Origin: DATLSM01 sp963722965
Lineage (GTDB): Bacteria; Actinomycetota; Thermoleophilia; Solirubrobacterales; 70-9
Reading direction: 5' to 3'
Assembly (NCBI GenBank): GCA_963722965.1
Contig: CAVROX010000012.1
Location: 1 to 57,556 of the forward strand
DNA: 57,556 nucleotides
Made by a program: the position numbers and the translations under genes
The notes under the pieces: generated by a model
Databases searched by the model: none
The model's input: only the letters and a program-made list of their open reading frames with translations
Told to the model about the DNA's origin: nothing
Shown: positions 7,551 through 20,847 of the stretch, piece by piece
Layout: each line of letters begins with the position of its first letter
Numbering within the stretch: the stretch's first letter is position 1

Positions 7551-8471
7551 GTGGAGTTGAGGAGCCTAACCGAGCAGAAATCGCTGCTCGCGACCCTGGC
7601 GCCGGGCAAGCGGGCCCGCCTGCACCGGCTGCTGTTTGAGTTCGGCCCCGGCAACGGGACTCTGCTGCTGTTGCCGATCGACCAGGGCATCGAGCACGGA
7701 CCCCGGGACTTTTTCCCCAACCCGGCATCCAAGGACCCCGATTACCAGTTTCGGCTGGCGGCAGAGGCAGGCTACTCCGCGCTGGCCTGTCAGATCGGGA
7801 TGGCGGAGAAGTACTACCCCGATTACGCAGGGCGGGTGCCGCTGATTCTCAAGGTCAACGGGAAGACCGACATCCCCTCTTCCGCCAAGGCAATCTCCAC
7901 TTGTAACGCCAGCGTCGAGGATGCCGTGCGGCTCGGCGCCGACGCCGTCGGCTACACGCTGTACGTCGGCTCCCCGCGCCAGGACGAGGACCTCAGCCAG
8001 CTGCGCGGGGTGCGCGAGGATTGCGACCGCTACGGGATGCCACTCGTGGTCTGGTCCTACCCACGCGGTGAGGCGATCGACGCCAAGGGCGGCGCCACCT
8101 CCTTCTACGCGATCGACTACGCGGCGCGGATGGCGATGGAGATGGGTGCCGACATCGTCAAGCTCAACATGCCGAAGATCGATCCTGAGAAGGACAGGGA
8201 CGCGCCCGCCCCCTACAACGAGATGGAGGTCAGCCAGGAGGAGGCGATCCGCCAGTGCGTGGAATCGGCCGGCCGCTCACTGGTCGTCCTCTCCGGAGGG
8301 TCCAAGGTCGATGATGAGACGGTGCTCGCCCACACCCGGATGGTGATGGAGGCGGGCGGTACCGGTGTGATATTCGGCCGCAACGTCTGGCAGCGCGAGT
8401 GGAGCGAGGCGCTTGAGATCATCGGCCAGATCAAGGAGACGTTGCTGGGGAGAGTCCGCCGCACTCCGTAG
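7551..8471 (+). CDS. Class I fructose-bisphosphate aldolase (FbaB/DhnA type)
   Basis: A 306-aa DeoC/FbaB-family TIM barrel that cleaves fructose 1,6-bisphosphate to triose phosphates through a Schiff base. IDQGIEHGPRDFF is the N-terminal phosphate-site signature, the Schiff-base lysine is in DIVKLNMPK, and SGGSKVDDE plus GVIFGRNVWQRE close the barrel. The GTG start at 7551 is preceded at 7536-7543 by a strong GGAGGAGG ribosome site; the longer frame from 7509 would run through that site. It is divergent from the rhomboid-like gene. Class II aldolase is the usual actinobacterial enzyme, so this type is of note, but the family is unmistakable. Confidence 0.9.
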   Translation: MELRSLTEQKSLLATLAPGKRARLHRLLFEFGPGNGTLLLLPIDQGIEHGPRDFFPNPASKDPDYQFRLAAEAGYSALACQIGMAEKYYPDYAGRVPLILKVNGKTDIPSSAKAISTCNASVEDAVRLGADAVGYTLYVGSPRQDEDLSQLRGVREDCDRYGMPLVVWSYPRGEAIDAKGGATSFYAIDYAARMAMEMGADIVKLNMPKIDPEKDRDAPAPYNEMEVSQEEAIRQCVESAGRSLVVLSGGSKVDDETVLAHTRMVMEAGGTGVIFGRNVWQREWSEALEIIGQIKETLLGRVRRTP

Positions 8472-8551
8472 CGGTAGGCGGGTCCTGCCTTAGTTGTAGC
8501 CCTTCAGCAAGCTTTGCTAGCGTGCCGCGCGGCCCCCAGGGCCACCCCACC

Positions 8552-8791
8552 ATGCGAATGCGACAAAGCATCTCCCAGTTCGAGACGGCCTTCGAGCAGG
8601 AGACCACCTTGGAGCGCCGCCGGCGCGAGCAGCTCCGCCGTCGAGCCGCGAACCGCTCGCGCGCGCGGCGCATCGACCGCACCGAGCAGCAGAGCAAGGT
8701 GCGGTTCAGCGTGCTTGCCGTCTGTCTGACCGTCACGGTCATCGTCGTCGTAGTCGCGATGTTCGAGGCGCTCGGCTTCCTGATGGCCTAG
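8552..8791 (+). CDS. Small membrane protein of unknown function
   Basis: A 79-aa protein with an N-terminal Gln/Glu/Arg-rich helix (about 10-45, probably coiled coil), then one hydrophobic segment at about 52-72 (VLAVCLTVTVIVVVVAMFEA), ending at the membrane. The arrangement predicts a cytoplasmic basic helix and a single-pass anchor. ATG at 8552 is preferred over the upstream frame from 8522. The TAG stop lies within the CTAG target site of the downstream insertion element. Confidence 0.6.
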   Translation: MRMRQSISQFETAFEQETTLERRRREQLRRRAANRSRARRIDRTEQQSKVRFSVLAVCLTVTVIVVVVAMFEALGFLMA

Positions 8792-9754
8792 AGGCCTGAT
8801 GTGGGTAGCGCGCGGCGAGGAGCCGTGCCGTAAATAAGGAAAAGGGCCTCCAGCCCTGCAACCTCGTGATTGGAGCACGAAGTGACAGCATCGCTGGAGA
8901 CCCTTGTAGTCGCAGCTTACGTGTTCGCTCACTCGCTGGCGATTCCTCGCCCCGGCCCCGAAGGCAAGATCAACGATGCCGAGCTGATCGCACTATCTGT
9001 CGCTCAGGCAGCGGTCGGAGAGCCCTCTGATCGCAAGTTCGGGGGCATGATCGCCTACCGGGCTGGTTTGCCCACCTTCCCGATCAGTCCCAATACAACC
9101 GCCGCCTGCGTCGCCTTGGCCCCTACATCGTCATGGTCGGGCTTCAGTTGGCCGAGCTGGTCGCCTCAGGATCAACCCGGCTCGCCGACGGCACGCTGAC
9201 CGGCTGCGCCAACTACGCCGGCTGTGCCTCAAAGAGCCACTTCGCCGGGGAGAACGGCATACGGCTACTGCCCCTCCAAGAGCCGCTTTTACTGGGGATG
9301 CGCCTGGTCTTGGTGACCGATCAGATGGGGGTGCCGCTGGGCTATGACCTGGTCGCCCCCGCAGAAGGCGAGCGCGAGCCGCTCTTTCGGCTTGCCCAGG
9401 CCCCACCCAGACACGGTCCTTTTCGCCGACAAGGGGTTTTGGGGAGCGGAGTTTGAGCACTCGATCGAGCTGATCTGCGCCCAGCTGATCACCCCCGGGC
9501 GCCACCGCCTCGGCGAGCGTCCCCCAATCGAGGTCGCCAGGGCCTCGATCCGACTCGTGATCGAGTCGGTGTTCTCCAACCTAAAGCGCCAGATGCGCCT
9601 TGAAGAGCACCTCGCCAAGACCCTTGGCGGCCTGGTTCAACGCGTCGCCCAACGTCTGCTCGCCCTGACGCTTGGGATGTTCATCAACGCCCAGCTGGGC
9701 CGCCGGCTGCGGAGCCTCGTCGCCTATGACGGGCGCTGAACCCGCATCAGGCCT
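8792..9754 (+). mobile_element. IS982-like insertion sequence, 963 bp, with CTAG flanks
   Basis: Terminal inverted repeats AGGCCTGATGTGGGT (left) and ACCCGCATCAGGCCT (right) match at 14 of 15 positions. Both ends are flanked by CTAG (8788-8791 and 9755-9758), read here as a 4-bp target duplication. The element carries a single broken DDE transposase gene. The family call rests on protein features rather than on the ends. Confidence 0.75.
8882..9739 (+). pseudogene. IS982-family transposase, frameshifted
   Basis: The GTG start at 8882 opens a typical N-terminus (TASLETLVVAAYVFAHSL, then NDAELIALSVAQA). The frame changes near 9075-9100 (LPDQSQYNRRLRRLGPYIV reads in +1), again near 9260-9290 (GYCPSKSRFYWG) and near 9390. 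Recognisable DDE parts are LADGT (first Asp), FADKGFWG (second Asp) and IESVFSNLKRQMRLEEHLAK (Glu). The tail RLLALTLGMFINAQ...LVAYDGR is characteristic of actinobacterial IS982 transposases. At least three indels make the element inactive as written. Confidence 0.8.
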
Positions 9755-9801
9755 CTAGCGACCCGCCGATCGAACCCTCGGTTGAATAGACTCGCCCGCC
9801 G

Positions 9802-10359
9802 ATGGCCAGACGGTCGCTGAAGCCGCAGCTCAACCAAATCCGCGCCTGGGTCCGCCAGGGGAGGACCGACGCCTGGATCGCGCACCAGCTCGAAATCAGT
9901 ACAACCGAATTGCGCGAGTTTCGCGACCAGCACGACCTCTCCCCAGACGCCGAGGACGCCGGCTCTGAAGTCGACATTCGCGACGAGATCGAAGCCGAGA
10001 TCGAAGCGGCCACGGCCGCGGTCGGTGCCGAAGAAGACGCCGATGCCGACGACGAGAGCGACGGCGACGGCGACGGCGACGATGCAGCCGAGGAGGAGGC
10101 TGAGGGCGAGAGCCGTCCTCGCCGCCGGCGTCGCCGCGGTCGCCGCGGCGGCCGCGGACGACGCAAGGAGCTTGAGGCAACTTTTGACCACGGCGAGACC
10201 GACGGTTACGGCCTCTGGCTCGACCCGGCGGTAAAGGAGGACTCCGTCTACCTCGAGCATTGGGCCGGCAAGCGCGAGCTCACGGTCAGGATCGACCCCG
10301 ACCAAATTGTGATCCGCCGCGCGGGTGCCGCCGAGCCCGCCCCTGACTCAGACGACTAG
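9802..10359 (+). CDS. Acidic/arginine-rich low-complexity protein, unknown function
   Basis: A 185-aa protein in three parts. Residues 1-45 form a small helix-turn-helix-like domain (LNQIRAWVRQGRTDAWIAHQ). Residues 50-100 are almost all Asp/Glu/Ala, and 102-122 are a run of Arg and Gly. The C-terminal 60 residues (DGYGLWLDPAVKEDSVYLEH onward) look folded. The adjacent acidic and basic blocks suggest a nucleic-acid-associated protein, but I do not recognise the family. The gene is convergent with, and overlaps by 12 nt, the next one. Confidence 0.65.
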   Translation: MARRSLKPQLNQIRAWVRQGRTDAWIAHQLEISTTELREFRDQHDLSPDAEDAGSEVDIRDEIEAEIEAATAAVGAEEDADADDESDGDGDGDDAAEEEAEGESRPRRRRRRGRRGGRGRRKELEATFDHGETDGYGLWLDPAVKEDSVYLEHWAGKRELTVRIDPDQIVIRRAGAAEPAPDSDD

Positions 10360-10713
10360 CTTTCGGCCACCGGCGAAATCGCTGGCTCCGCGCAGGTAAA
10401 GCCAAAAGGCCGCGTCGGCCAGCGAGCACGGGTCAGCGTCAAGACCGGGCGCCGCGTCAAAGGCAGCTTGTAGACACCAATCGGTTCCCCGGCCATAGAG
10501 GTCGGCGAGTTCAGCCGCGGTGAAGGTCGGCCCGATCCGCCGCCGAAGCCCCTCGCGAACGGCGTCGATGACCTGGTTCGCACGCCGCCTCGTGGCCGGA
10601 TCCGCCGGCAGGCCCCCCAGCGACCTCCATCCATCCTCCCACTGAAAGAGCGCGTTCTCGAGCGGATAGCCCACGCTGATCAGCCTACTTAGGGCGCTGA
10701 TCCGCCGAGTCAT
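10348..10713 (-). CDS. Hypothetical protein at the end of the rplY-mfd-eno operon
   Basis: A 121-aa soluble protein rich in Leu, Ala and Arg with no motif I recognise. It opens MTRRISALSRLISVGYPLEN and contains conserved-looking aromatic positions (FQWEDGWRSLGG, YGRGTDWCLQAAFD). The ATG overlaps the TGA of the upstream membrane protein (ATGA), so it is translationally coupled and is the last gene of the leftward operon. The name is left open. Confidence 0.6.
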   Translation of the reverse strand: MTRRISALSRLISVGYPLENALFQWEDGWRSLGGLPADPATRRRANQVIDAVREGLRRRIGPTFTAAELADLYGRGTDWCLQAAFDAAPGLDADPCSLADAAFWLYLRGASDFAGGRKLVV

Positions 10714-12944
10714 GCTCCCGGAGCGTTGGGAATGCGGCGCAGCGGGGCATTGGCGGGGCCGCAGGCGGCCGGGTCGAGCCTCCGGCGAACCCTCCACACG
10801 GTAACGGGACCGCTGCGCAGTACCGGGGCTACCGCGGGCTCGTGCCGCAGCCAGCCTGCCTCGGGAGAGGGGATCGGCTCGCTGGGGTGGATGAAGTTAA
10901 GGAAGGGAGCGGTGACGAGGTAGTCGAGATCGGCGGCGTTGACCGCGGCGCGGAAGGCGCGGCAGGATGGGATCGCGTTGTAGGCGCCGTGCGGGCCCTT
11001 TTCCCCCAGGTAGACGACGCGGTTGGAGAGATAGGTGCCGTAGAAGCCGTACTGCAGGAAGCCCGCGCTGGTTCCGACGAGGCCGATACGGGCGTCGCTG
11101 ATGTTGCGTGCCCAGCGATAGGCTGAGTTGAGATTTTCGCCCGGGATGCTCGTGGCGGCGACGGCGTTGCGGAAGCGATCGCGCAGGTAGTCACGCTGGA
11201 TCGGGTAACCGACCGCCACCACGATCAACGCCAGGGCGGCGAACCCACCGCCGAAGGCAAGTCTCCCGGCTCCCCGACTGCGAGCGTAAAGCAGCGCCGC
11301 TGGTACCAGGACAAAGAGCAAGACGAGCAGCCACGCGAAGACCCGGGATGGGTCGCGGATGACGGCGTCAGAGCGATCGGTGACGAGGAGGACTACGAGC
11401 AGCACTGCCATCAGCACCCGCTGGCGCAGCTCGCCGTCAAAGACGCGCGCCAGCGGCAGAAGGACGAGTCCCGCCAGCAGCGCCGCTTCGAGGTAGCGGA
11501 CATTGATCGCAAAGGCGACCGGATGCCCCTGGGCCCCGGCGGCGCTGAGCGGCGTGAACAGGTAGGCGAGCATTCCAAACAGCGCGACCGCACCCATCCA
11601 GCGGATCACACGGTCACGGCCACGAACGATCGCAACCAACGCGGCCGCCCCCGCGCCGCCGAGGACCAAAGGCCACAGGACACCGAAGGCGTCGTGCAGT
11701 CCGGGGAGAAAGTACTCGCGCCAGACAGTTGTGTCGGTCGCGTAGTGAGAGATGCTGAAACCAGGTCGGGCGCTCTGCAGCCGAACCGGGTGTGGAAGCG
11801 TGATTGGTCCAAGGTGGGCGATCTCGGGCAACGGGCTGCCGGCGAAGAGCAGGTTGCGCAGGTACCAGAAGCCGCCGCCGAGCAGGGCTGGAACCAACCA
11901 CCAGCACAGACCAGCACGCCGCCTGCCGGGCGGAGACAGGGCCACCACAGCAACCGTCAGCGCCGCCGCCATCGCCAACACGGTCACCTTGGTCCCGGCA
12001 GCCAGGCCGACCGCCAGCCCGGCGACGGCCAGCGGCCAGCCGATCGGCAGAGATCCCTTTGCCTCCCCCCGCTTGGGCCCGGTGCGCCGGTGCTGGGCCG
12101 ATGCATTGACGAGGATCGCGATCGCCGCCAGCAAGAGAGCGCCTGCGGCAAGATCGTTCTTCGCTGCCCCGGGCTCGCGCACCAACAGCGTGTGGCACTC
12201 GAGCAGAATCGCCGCCGCGACCACGGTGAGGTGACCGCGGCCGTAGGGGCGACCGACGCACCAAGCCGCGAGGAAGGCGAGGGCAAGCCAACCGAAGTTG
12301 ACAAAAAGCGAGAGCGTGTCCCTCCCCGTCAGCAGGATGCCGACCGCGTGTACGAGCTCTGAGTTTTGGGGGTAAAACCAGTTGGTGAAGACCGTGTCCG
12401 TGTAGTGCATACCGGTCACGGAGTGGCTTTGCACCATGTCCACCGCGAAGGGCATGTGGTACCAGAGCGAGTCGAAGTTAAAGATGCCGCGGTCGAGGGC
12501 CTGCTTGGTGGTCAGGCCCCAGTGGGCGAAGACGATTGCGATGACGCCAAGCGTGATCGCCCCTGACCAAGACCGATTGGAGGAAGCGGTTGGCAGCGTC
12601 GGCGCGACGGACCCCAAGCCCCCTGCGCCAGCTGAAATCTCCTCCTGCGCGCTCCCAGCTGCGGCGTCAGCGGCCGCAGATGCGGGAACCCTCCATAACA
12701 CGACGGCGGCGAGGAGGATCGCGGCCGCCACGAGAGTTCCGGCGTAAAAAAGGTTGACGGAGCCAAGCAGCTCCACGAGCCAGACAAGTAAGGCGATCGC
12801 CGTCACAGCCTCGACGAGACGGGCCGCGGCCCCTTGCCAGGTCGGGAGGAGGCGCCGGCGGAGGCGGACGGAGGTGATGCCCAGGCAGAGGGCTACCGCA
12901 AATAGATAGGTCGCCGCGAGGAGGTAGGCGCCGGCGCTAACCAC
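10710..12944 (-). CDS. GT-C fold integral membrane glycosyltransferase-like protein
   Basis: A 744-aa polytopic membrane protein with about 13 hydrophobic segments and a large extracytoplasmic C-terminal region. After the first segments come FDSLWYHMPFAVDMVQS and FTNWFYPQNSELVHA, an early loop with acidic and aromatic residues as in ArnT/PMT-type enzymes using polyprenyl-phosphate sugars. REPGAAKNDLAAGA is a further conserved-looking loop. The acceptor is unknown; cell-envelope glycan or protein O-glycosylation is plausible. The GTG start at 12944 lies 18 nt after ftsB. Confidence 0.7.
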   Translation of the reverse strand: MVSAGAYLLAATYLFAVALCLGITSVRLRRRLLPTWQGAAARLVEAVTAIALLVWLVELLGSVNLFYAGTLVAAAILLAAVVLWRVPASAAADAAAGSAQEEISAGAGGLGSVAPTLPTASSNRSWSGAITLGVIAIVFAHWGLTTKQALDRGIFNFDSLWYHMPFAVDMVQSHSVTGMHYTDTVFTNWFYPQNSELVHAVGILLTGRDTLSLFVNFGWLALAFLAAWCVGRPYGRGHLTVVAAAILLECHTLLVREPGAAKNDLAAGALLLAAIAILVNASAQHRRTGPKRGEAKGSLPIGWPLAVAGLAVGLAAGTKVTVLAMAAALTVAVVALSPPGRRRAGLCWWLVPALLGGGFWYLRNLLFAGSPLPEIAHLGPITLPHPVRLQSARPGFSISHYATDTTVWREYFLPGLHDAFGVLWPLVLGGAGAAALVAIVRGRDRVIRWMGAVALFGMLAYLFTPLSAAGAQGHPVAFAINVRYLEAALLAGLVLLPLARVFDGELRQRVLMAVLLVVLLVTDRSDAVIRDPSRVFAWLLVLLFVLVPAALLYARSRGAGRLAFGGGFAALALIVVAVGYPIQRDYLRDRFRNAVAATSIPGENLNSAYRWARNISDARIGLVGTSAGFLQYGFYGTYLSNRVVYLGEKGPHGAYNAIPSCRAFRAAVNAADLDYLVTAPFLNFIHPSEPIPSPEAGWLRHEPAVAPVLRSGPVTVWRVRRRLDPAACGPANAPLRRIPNAPGA

Positions 12945-12962
12945 CGGGGGGACCTGCAGTGC

Positions 12963-13307
12963 TCAGTTGAGCCCGCGGATGACCACCGGGGTTTCGCCTT
13001 CGGCGACCATCCCCTCCGAGCGGGCGCGACTTTCGATCACGAGCGGGTCTTCCGCGGTCTGGGCCCGGTGGTGCAGGCGGGTGTTCTCGCGCTGCAGCTC
13101 GTGCAGCTGTTCTTTGGCCGCGGTCGTCGCCGTATAAGTCTTGACGAAGTCGATCGCCGGATTCAGGTAGGCATAGAGGACCGCGGCGAGGACGAGGGTA
13201 AGCGCGACCCGTCCGATCCGCTCCCAGTTGATCCGGCTTGTGCGGCGCCGGGGGGCGGGCCTTCTGCGGGCGGCTGGGCGACGGGTGGGGCGCCGACGCT
13301 CTGGCAC
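12963..13307 (-). CDS. ftsB: Septum formation initiator, FtsB/DivIC family
   Basis: A 114-aa bitopic division protein. It has a 25-residue Arg/Pro-rich cytoplasmic head, a membrane segment at about 30-49 (VALTLVLAAVLYAYLNPAI) and an extracytoplasmic coiled coil at about 60-90 (KEQLHELQRENTRLHHRAQ). The C-terminal part (DPLVIESRARSEGMVAEGE) matches the FtsB/DivIC pattern. It acts with FtsL and FtsQ in the divisome. The GTG at 13307 has AAGGGAAGG upstream; the longer open frame runs into the enolase gene and is rejected. Linkage downstream of eno is typical of actinobacteria and many other bacteria. Confidence 0.85.
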   Translation of the reverse strand: MPERRRPTRRPAARRRPAPRRRTSRINWERIGRVALTLVLAAVLYAYLNPAIDFVKTYTATTAAKEQLHELQRENTRLHHRAQTAEDPLVIESRARSEGMVAEGETPVVIRGLN

Positions 13308-13344
13308 GCCCTTCCCTTTGCGGCAGAAGGCCGCTTTCCTGCAT

Positions 13345-14644
<1,300 letters not shown>

Positions 14645-14666
14645 CGGAGGGCGCAGCGCAGTCTAT

Positions 14667-16063
14667 TTATCGGCCGCGCGCGCAGAGGAGGCTAGGGCGC
14701 GCCTGCGCCCGAGGCTTCGGGGCGCGCCGGCACCGGTCGCCCCTGGGATCACCCCGCCGAGGCCCGATGTCGCTTCCGAGGCCGGTTTGAGGCCGGCTGG
14801 CTGCGGGCGCTGGGGAAGCTGCTGGCCTTTCGGCGCGAGGATTGTGACCGTGCCCGGCAGGGCGGGCGCGAGCTGTTGGACCGGCGCCGGACAGGCTGCC
14901 GGGCAGGCCGCCTTTCGGGTGTGCTTCATAGCAGCCCGGGGGAGCGCTCGACGGATGCGCGCTGCCGGGATAGTTGGCGCAGCGTTCGATCACGTAGCCC
15001 GACGCGCAGAAGGTCCGCGACTGCCACTTGCTGCTGTAGTCGCTGACGAACTGGGTGAAGGCTTCCTGCTGGGCCTGCTGGGTGAGCTGGGAGCTGATCT
15101 GCGATTTCTCCTGGGAGAGGGGCTGGACTTTCTTCGGCGTCTCTTTTTCGACCACGAACACGTAGTAGCCAAGGGAAGTCTTGATCGGTCCTACCAGCTG
15201 GCCCTTGGGCGCGCTGAAGATGTCGCTGTTCAGCGGTTCCGGGAATCGGCCTTCGGTGACCCCCGCCTCCAGCCCGCCGGCCGTTTTGGAGGTCGGGTCG
15301 GTCGAGTACTTCTTGGCGATCTTCGCCCAGCTCGCCGTCGAGTGGCTCTTTTCCAGCTGGGCCTTCGCCTGCTTCAACCTTCGCCTTGTCTTTGTTGAGG
15401 ATGAGGCGGACGTCGCGCGAGGCCGGCGTCGTGAACTGGGTGGCCTTGGCCGCTTCGTAGTACTGCTGGATCTGGGAGCTCGGGCGGCGCGGCGGCGCCT
15501 TTGGCGATCTGCTGCTGGATCTGGGTGCTGAGCAGCTGCAGCTTCACCCGGTCGTCGACGTCGGCCTGGGTGAAATGCGACGTCTTGAGGAATTTCTGCG
15601 TAGTCGGCTTTGGTTTTGAAGTTCTGTTTTTTGATCTGGGCGAGCTGGGTGGCGATCTGTTTCTTCGTCGCCGTGATCCCCATTTCTTCTGCCTGTCCTT
15701 GGATCCAGATCGTGTCGAAGATCTGCCCGAGCGCGGATTTCTTCAGTTCTTCGTACGATTTTTCGCCAGGCTTGGGGAGTTTTTTTTGCCCCGACTGGGC
15801 CGCGGCCTGAAGGAAGGCAACCTTGTACTGGGCTTCGGAGACATGGCCGAGACTGGATGGGACTCCTTCGACCAGCGCCACGTCACCGGCCGGGACGCTC
15901 GGGATGGCCGATGCCTTGGGCGATCGCGAAGCTGGCGAAGAGAAGGACGAAGACTGCTCCGAAGATCAGAAGGCCGACCCGTTGCAGCGGCGTGGGACCG
16001 GACGAGCTGCCGGCGCTACCGCTCTTCCCCTGACCCCCGTGGGTCTTTTGCGTTGGCTTGGAC

Positions 16064-16067
<4 letters not shown>
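14667..16067 (-). CDS. SurA/PrsA-like parvulin peptidyl-prolyl isomerase (frameshifted)
   Basis: A membrane-anchored extracytoplasmic foldase. A GTG at 16067 overlaps the mfd stop as GTGA. After a Ser/Gly-rich head, the anchor LLIFGAVFVLLFASFAIAQG reads in another frame, then a SurA-N-type region (SEAQYKVAFLQAAAQSGQKK, YEELKKSALGQIFDTIWIQG). The parvulin (PPIC) domain follows with WAKIAKKYSTDPTSKTAGG, FSAPKGQLVGPIKTSLGYYV. The middle (about 15,390-15,610) and the head contain indels. The tail has Cys residues in CASGYVIERC and a long low-complexity end of uncertain reality. The operon position between mfd and eno is shared with repair and glycolysis genes, not with secretion genes. Confidence 0.75.
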
Positions 16068-19457
<3,390 letters not shown>

Positions 19458-19510
19458 GGCACTACGCTGCGCTCCCCTGTATAGCGAGGCATCGAGCCGG
19501 CGGGTGCGGA

Positions 19511-20242
19511 TCAGGGACGCGAGGGCAGACCGGGACCCGAGCGGGCCCACTCGACCTGTCCTTCGCCCTCAACTTTTGAGCGACCCTCGACATCGTCCCA
19601 CTCGTGGAGCATCCGCTTGAGACGGGCAAGAGCCTCAGGGGGGTGAGCTGCCACGGCGGCGGCCAGCTCAAGCGCAGCGGACTCGGTCGCCGCGGCCGGC
19701 GCGACGCGGTTGACGAGGCCAAGCCGCAGCGCCTCATCGGCACCGACCGTGCGGGAAGAGAGCAGCAGGTACTTGGCGGCGGCGAGGCCACAGAGGGTGA
19801 TCAGACGCGCGGGCCCGACCGGGACGCCGAGAGCGGCACCTGGGAAGCGCATCCGCAGGTTGGCGCCGCCGACTCGCATGTCGCAGGCGACGGCAATCTC
19901 CGCGCCGCCGCCGACCACGTCTCCGTGACAGGCAGCAATCGTCGGCTTGGGGAAGGCGACGATGTCGTCGTAGAGGTCGGCAAAGAGCTGCATGCGACGC
20001 ACCTGGCCCTGCTCGTCGAGCTCCTCCTTGACGTCTGCCCCGGCGGAAAGACCCATCGGGTCCGACGAGCTGATCACCAAAACGCGGACACGAGTATCGG
20101 CGCGCGCCACGGCCAGGTGCTCGAGCATCTCAGCCAGCATCTGGGTATCGATCGCATTGCGGGCATCGGGTCGTTGCAGACGCAGCACCGCCACCCCGTG
20201 CTCGCCGACCTCATAGCCGGTTAGATCCCGCGACTCGCTCAT
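19511..20242 (-). CDS. Enoyl-CoA hydratase/isomerase family protein
   Basis: A 243-aa crotonase-fold protein. The oxyanion-hole segments are LSAGADVKEEL and CHGDVVGGGAEIAVACDMRV. In the segment that usually holds a catalytic Glu the sequence reads RFPGAALGVPVGPARL, so the two-glutamate hydratase mechanism is not supported; an isomerase, decarboxylase or thioesterase-like role is possible. The start ATG overlaps the pth stop (ATGA), placing it in the rplY-pth-mfd operon, a location without an obvious metabolic reason. Confidence 0.8.
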   Translation of the reverse strand: MSESRDLTGYEVGEHGVAVLRLQRPDARNAIDTQMLAEMLEHLAVARADTRVRVLVISSSDPMGLSAGADVKEELDEQGQVRRMQLFADLYDDIVAFPKPTIAACHGDVVGGGAEIAVACDMRVGGANLRMRFPGAALGVPVGPARLITLCGLAAAKYLLLSSRTVGADEALRLGLVNRVAPAAATESAALELAAAVAAHPPEALARLKRMLHEWDDVEGRSKVEGEGQVEWARSGPGLPSRP

Positions 20243-20844
20243 CGACCCCCGGAACCTAGCTCCTCGACGAGGCGCTCGGCCTCGCCGGCGGCGCGCTCGA
20301 TCAGCGCCGTAACCTCCTCGCGCGGCTCGCGGAAGCGCGAGAGGACGTAGGAGGAGACCACCTCGGGATCGGTCGAGCCGGGCCTACCCACGCCCACCCT
20401 GACCCGCCAAAACTCCGCGTCGCCGAACCCGCGCCTGAGGCTCTTGAGGCCGTTGTGGCCGGCCAGGCCGCCGCCCCGGCGCGACTGCACCTCGCCGAAG
20501 GGGAGGTCGATCTCATCGTGGACCACGATCACCCGGTCAAGCGGCACCTTGAGCGCGCCGCGCGCGGGGCCGGCCGAGTCGCCGGACTCGTTCATGTAGG
20601 TCTGGGGCAACAGGACCGCCACCCTTGGGCCACCGGGCCCGGCACGCCCTTCAGCGATCAGGCCACCGAACCTGCGCTTGGCCCGCGGCAGGTCCCAGCG
20701 CCGGGAGAGCGCAGTGGCTACCTCGAAGCCGACGTTGTGGCGCGTCTCGACGTATCTGCGCCCCGGGTTGCCAAGCCCGACGATCAGGATGCGGTTGCCC
20801 GCCTCCCCCTCCTCGCCGCTGGCCCGGCGGCGGAACAGGGACAG
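20239..20844 (-). CDS. pth: Peptidyl-tRNA hydrolase, apparent CTG start
   Basis: Releases tRNA from prematurely dropped peptidyl-tRNA. The protein is about 201 aa, with the N-terminal core GLGNPGRRYVETRHNVGFE (catalytic His at about 36) and the tRNA-binding motifs LLPQTYMNESG, HDEIDLPFG and GGLAGHNGLKSL. Between the rplY TAG and the GLGNPG motif the frame has no ATG, GTG or TTG. The best initiator is CTG at 20844, six bases after GGGGAG. The first GTG in frame (20622) would remove the catalytic His. It is in the same frame as rplY, separated only by TAG-CCG. Confidence 0.88.
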   Translation of the reverse strand: MSLFRRRASGEEGEAGNRILIVGLGNPGRRYVETRHNVGFEVATALSRRWDLPRAKRRFGGLIAEGRAGPGGPRVAVLLPQTYMNESGDSAGPARGALKVPLDRVIVVHDEIDLPFGEVQSRRGGGLAGHNGLKSLRRGFGDAEFWRVRVGVGRPGSTDPEVVSSYVLSRFREPREEVTALIERAAGEAERLVEELGSGGR

Positions 20845-20847
20845 CGG

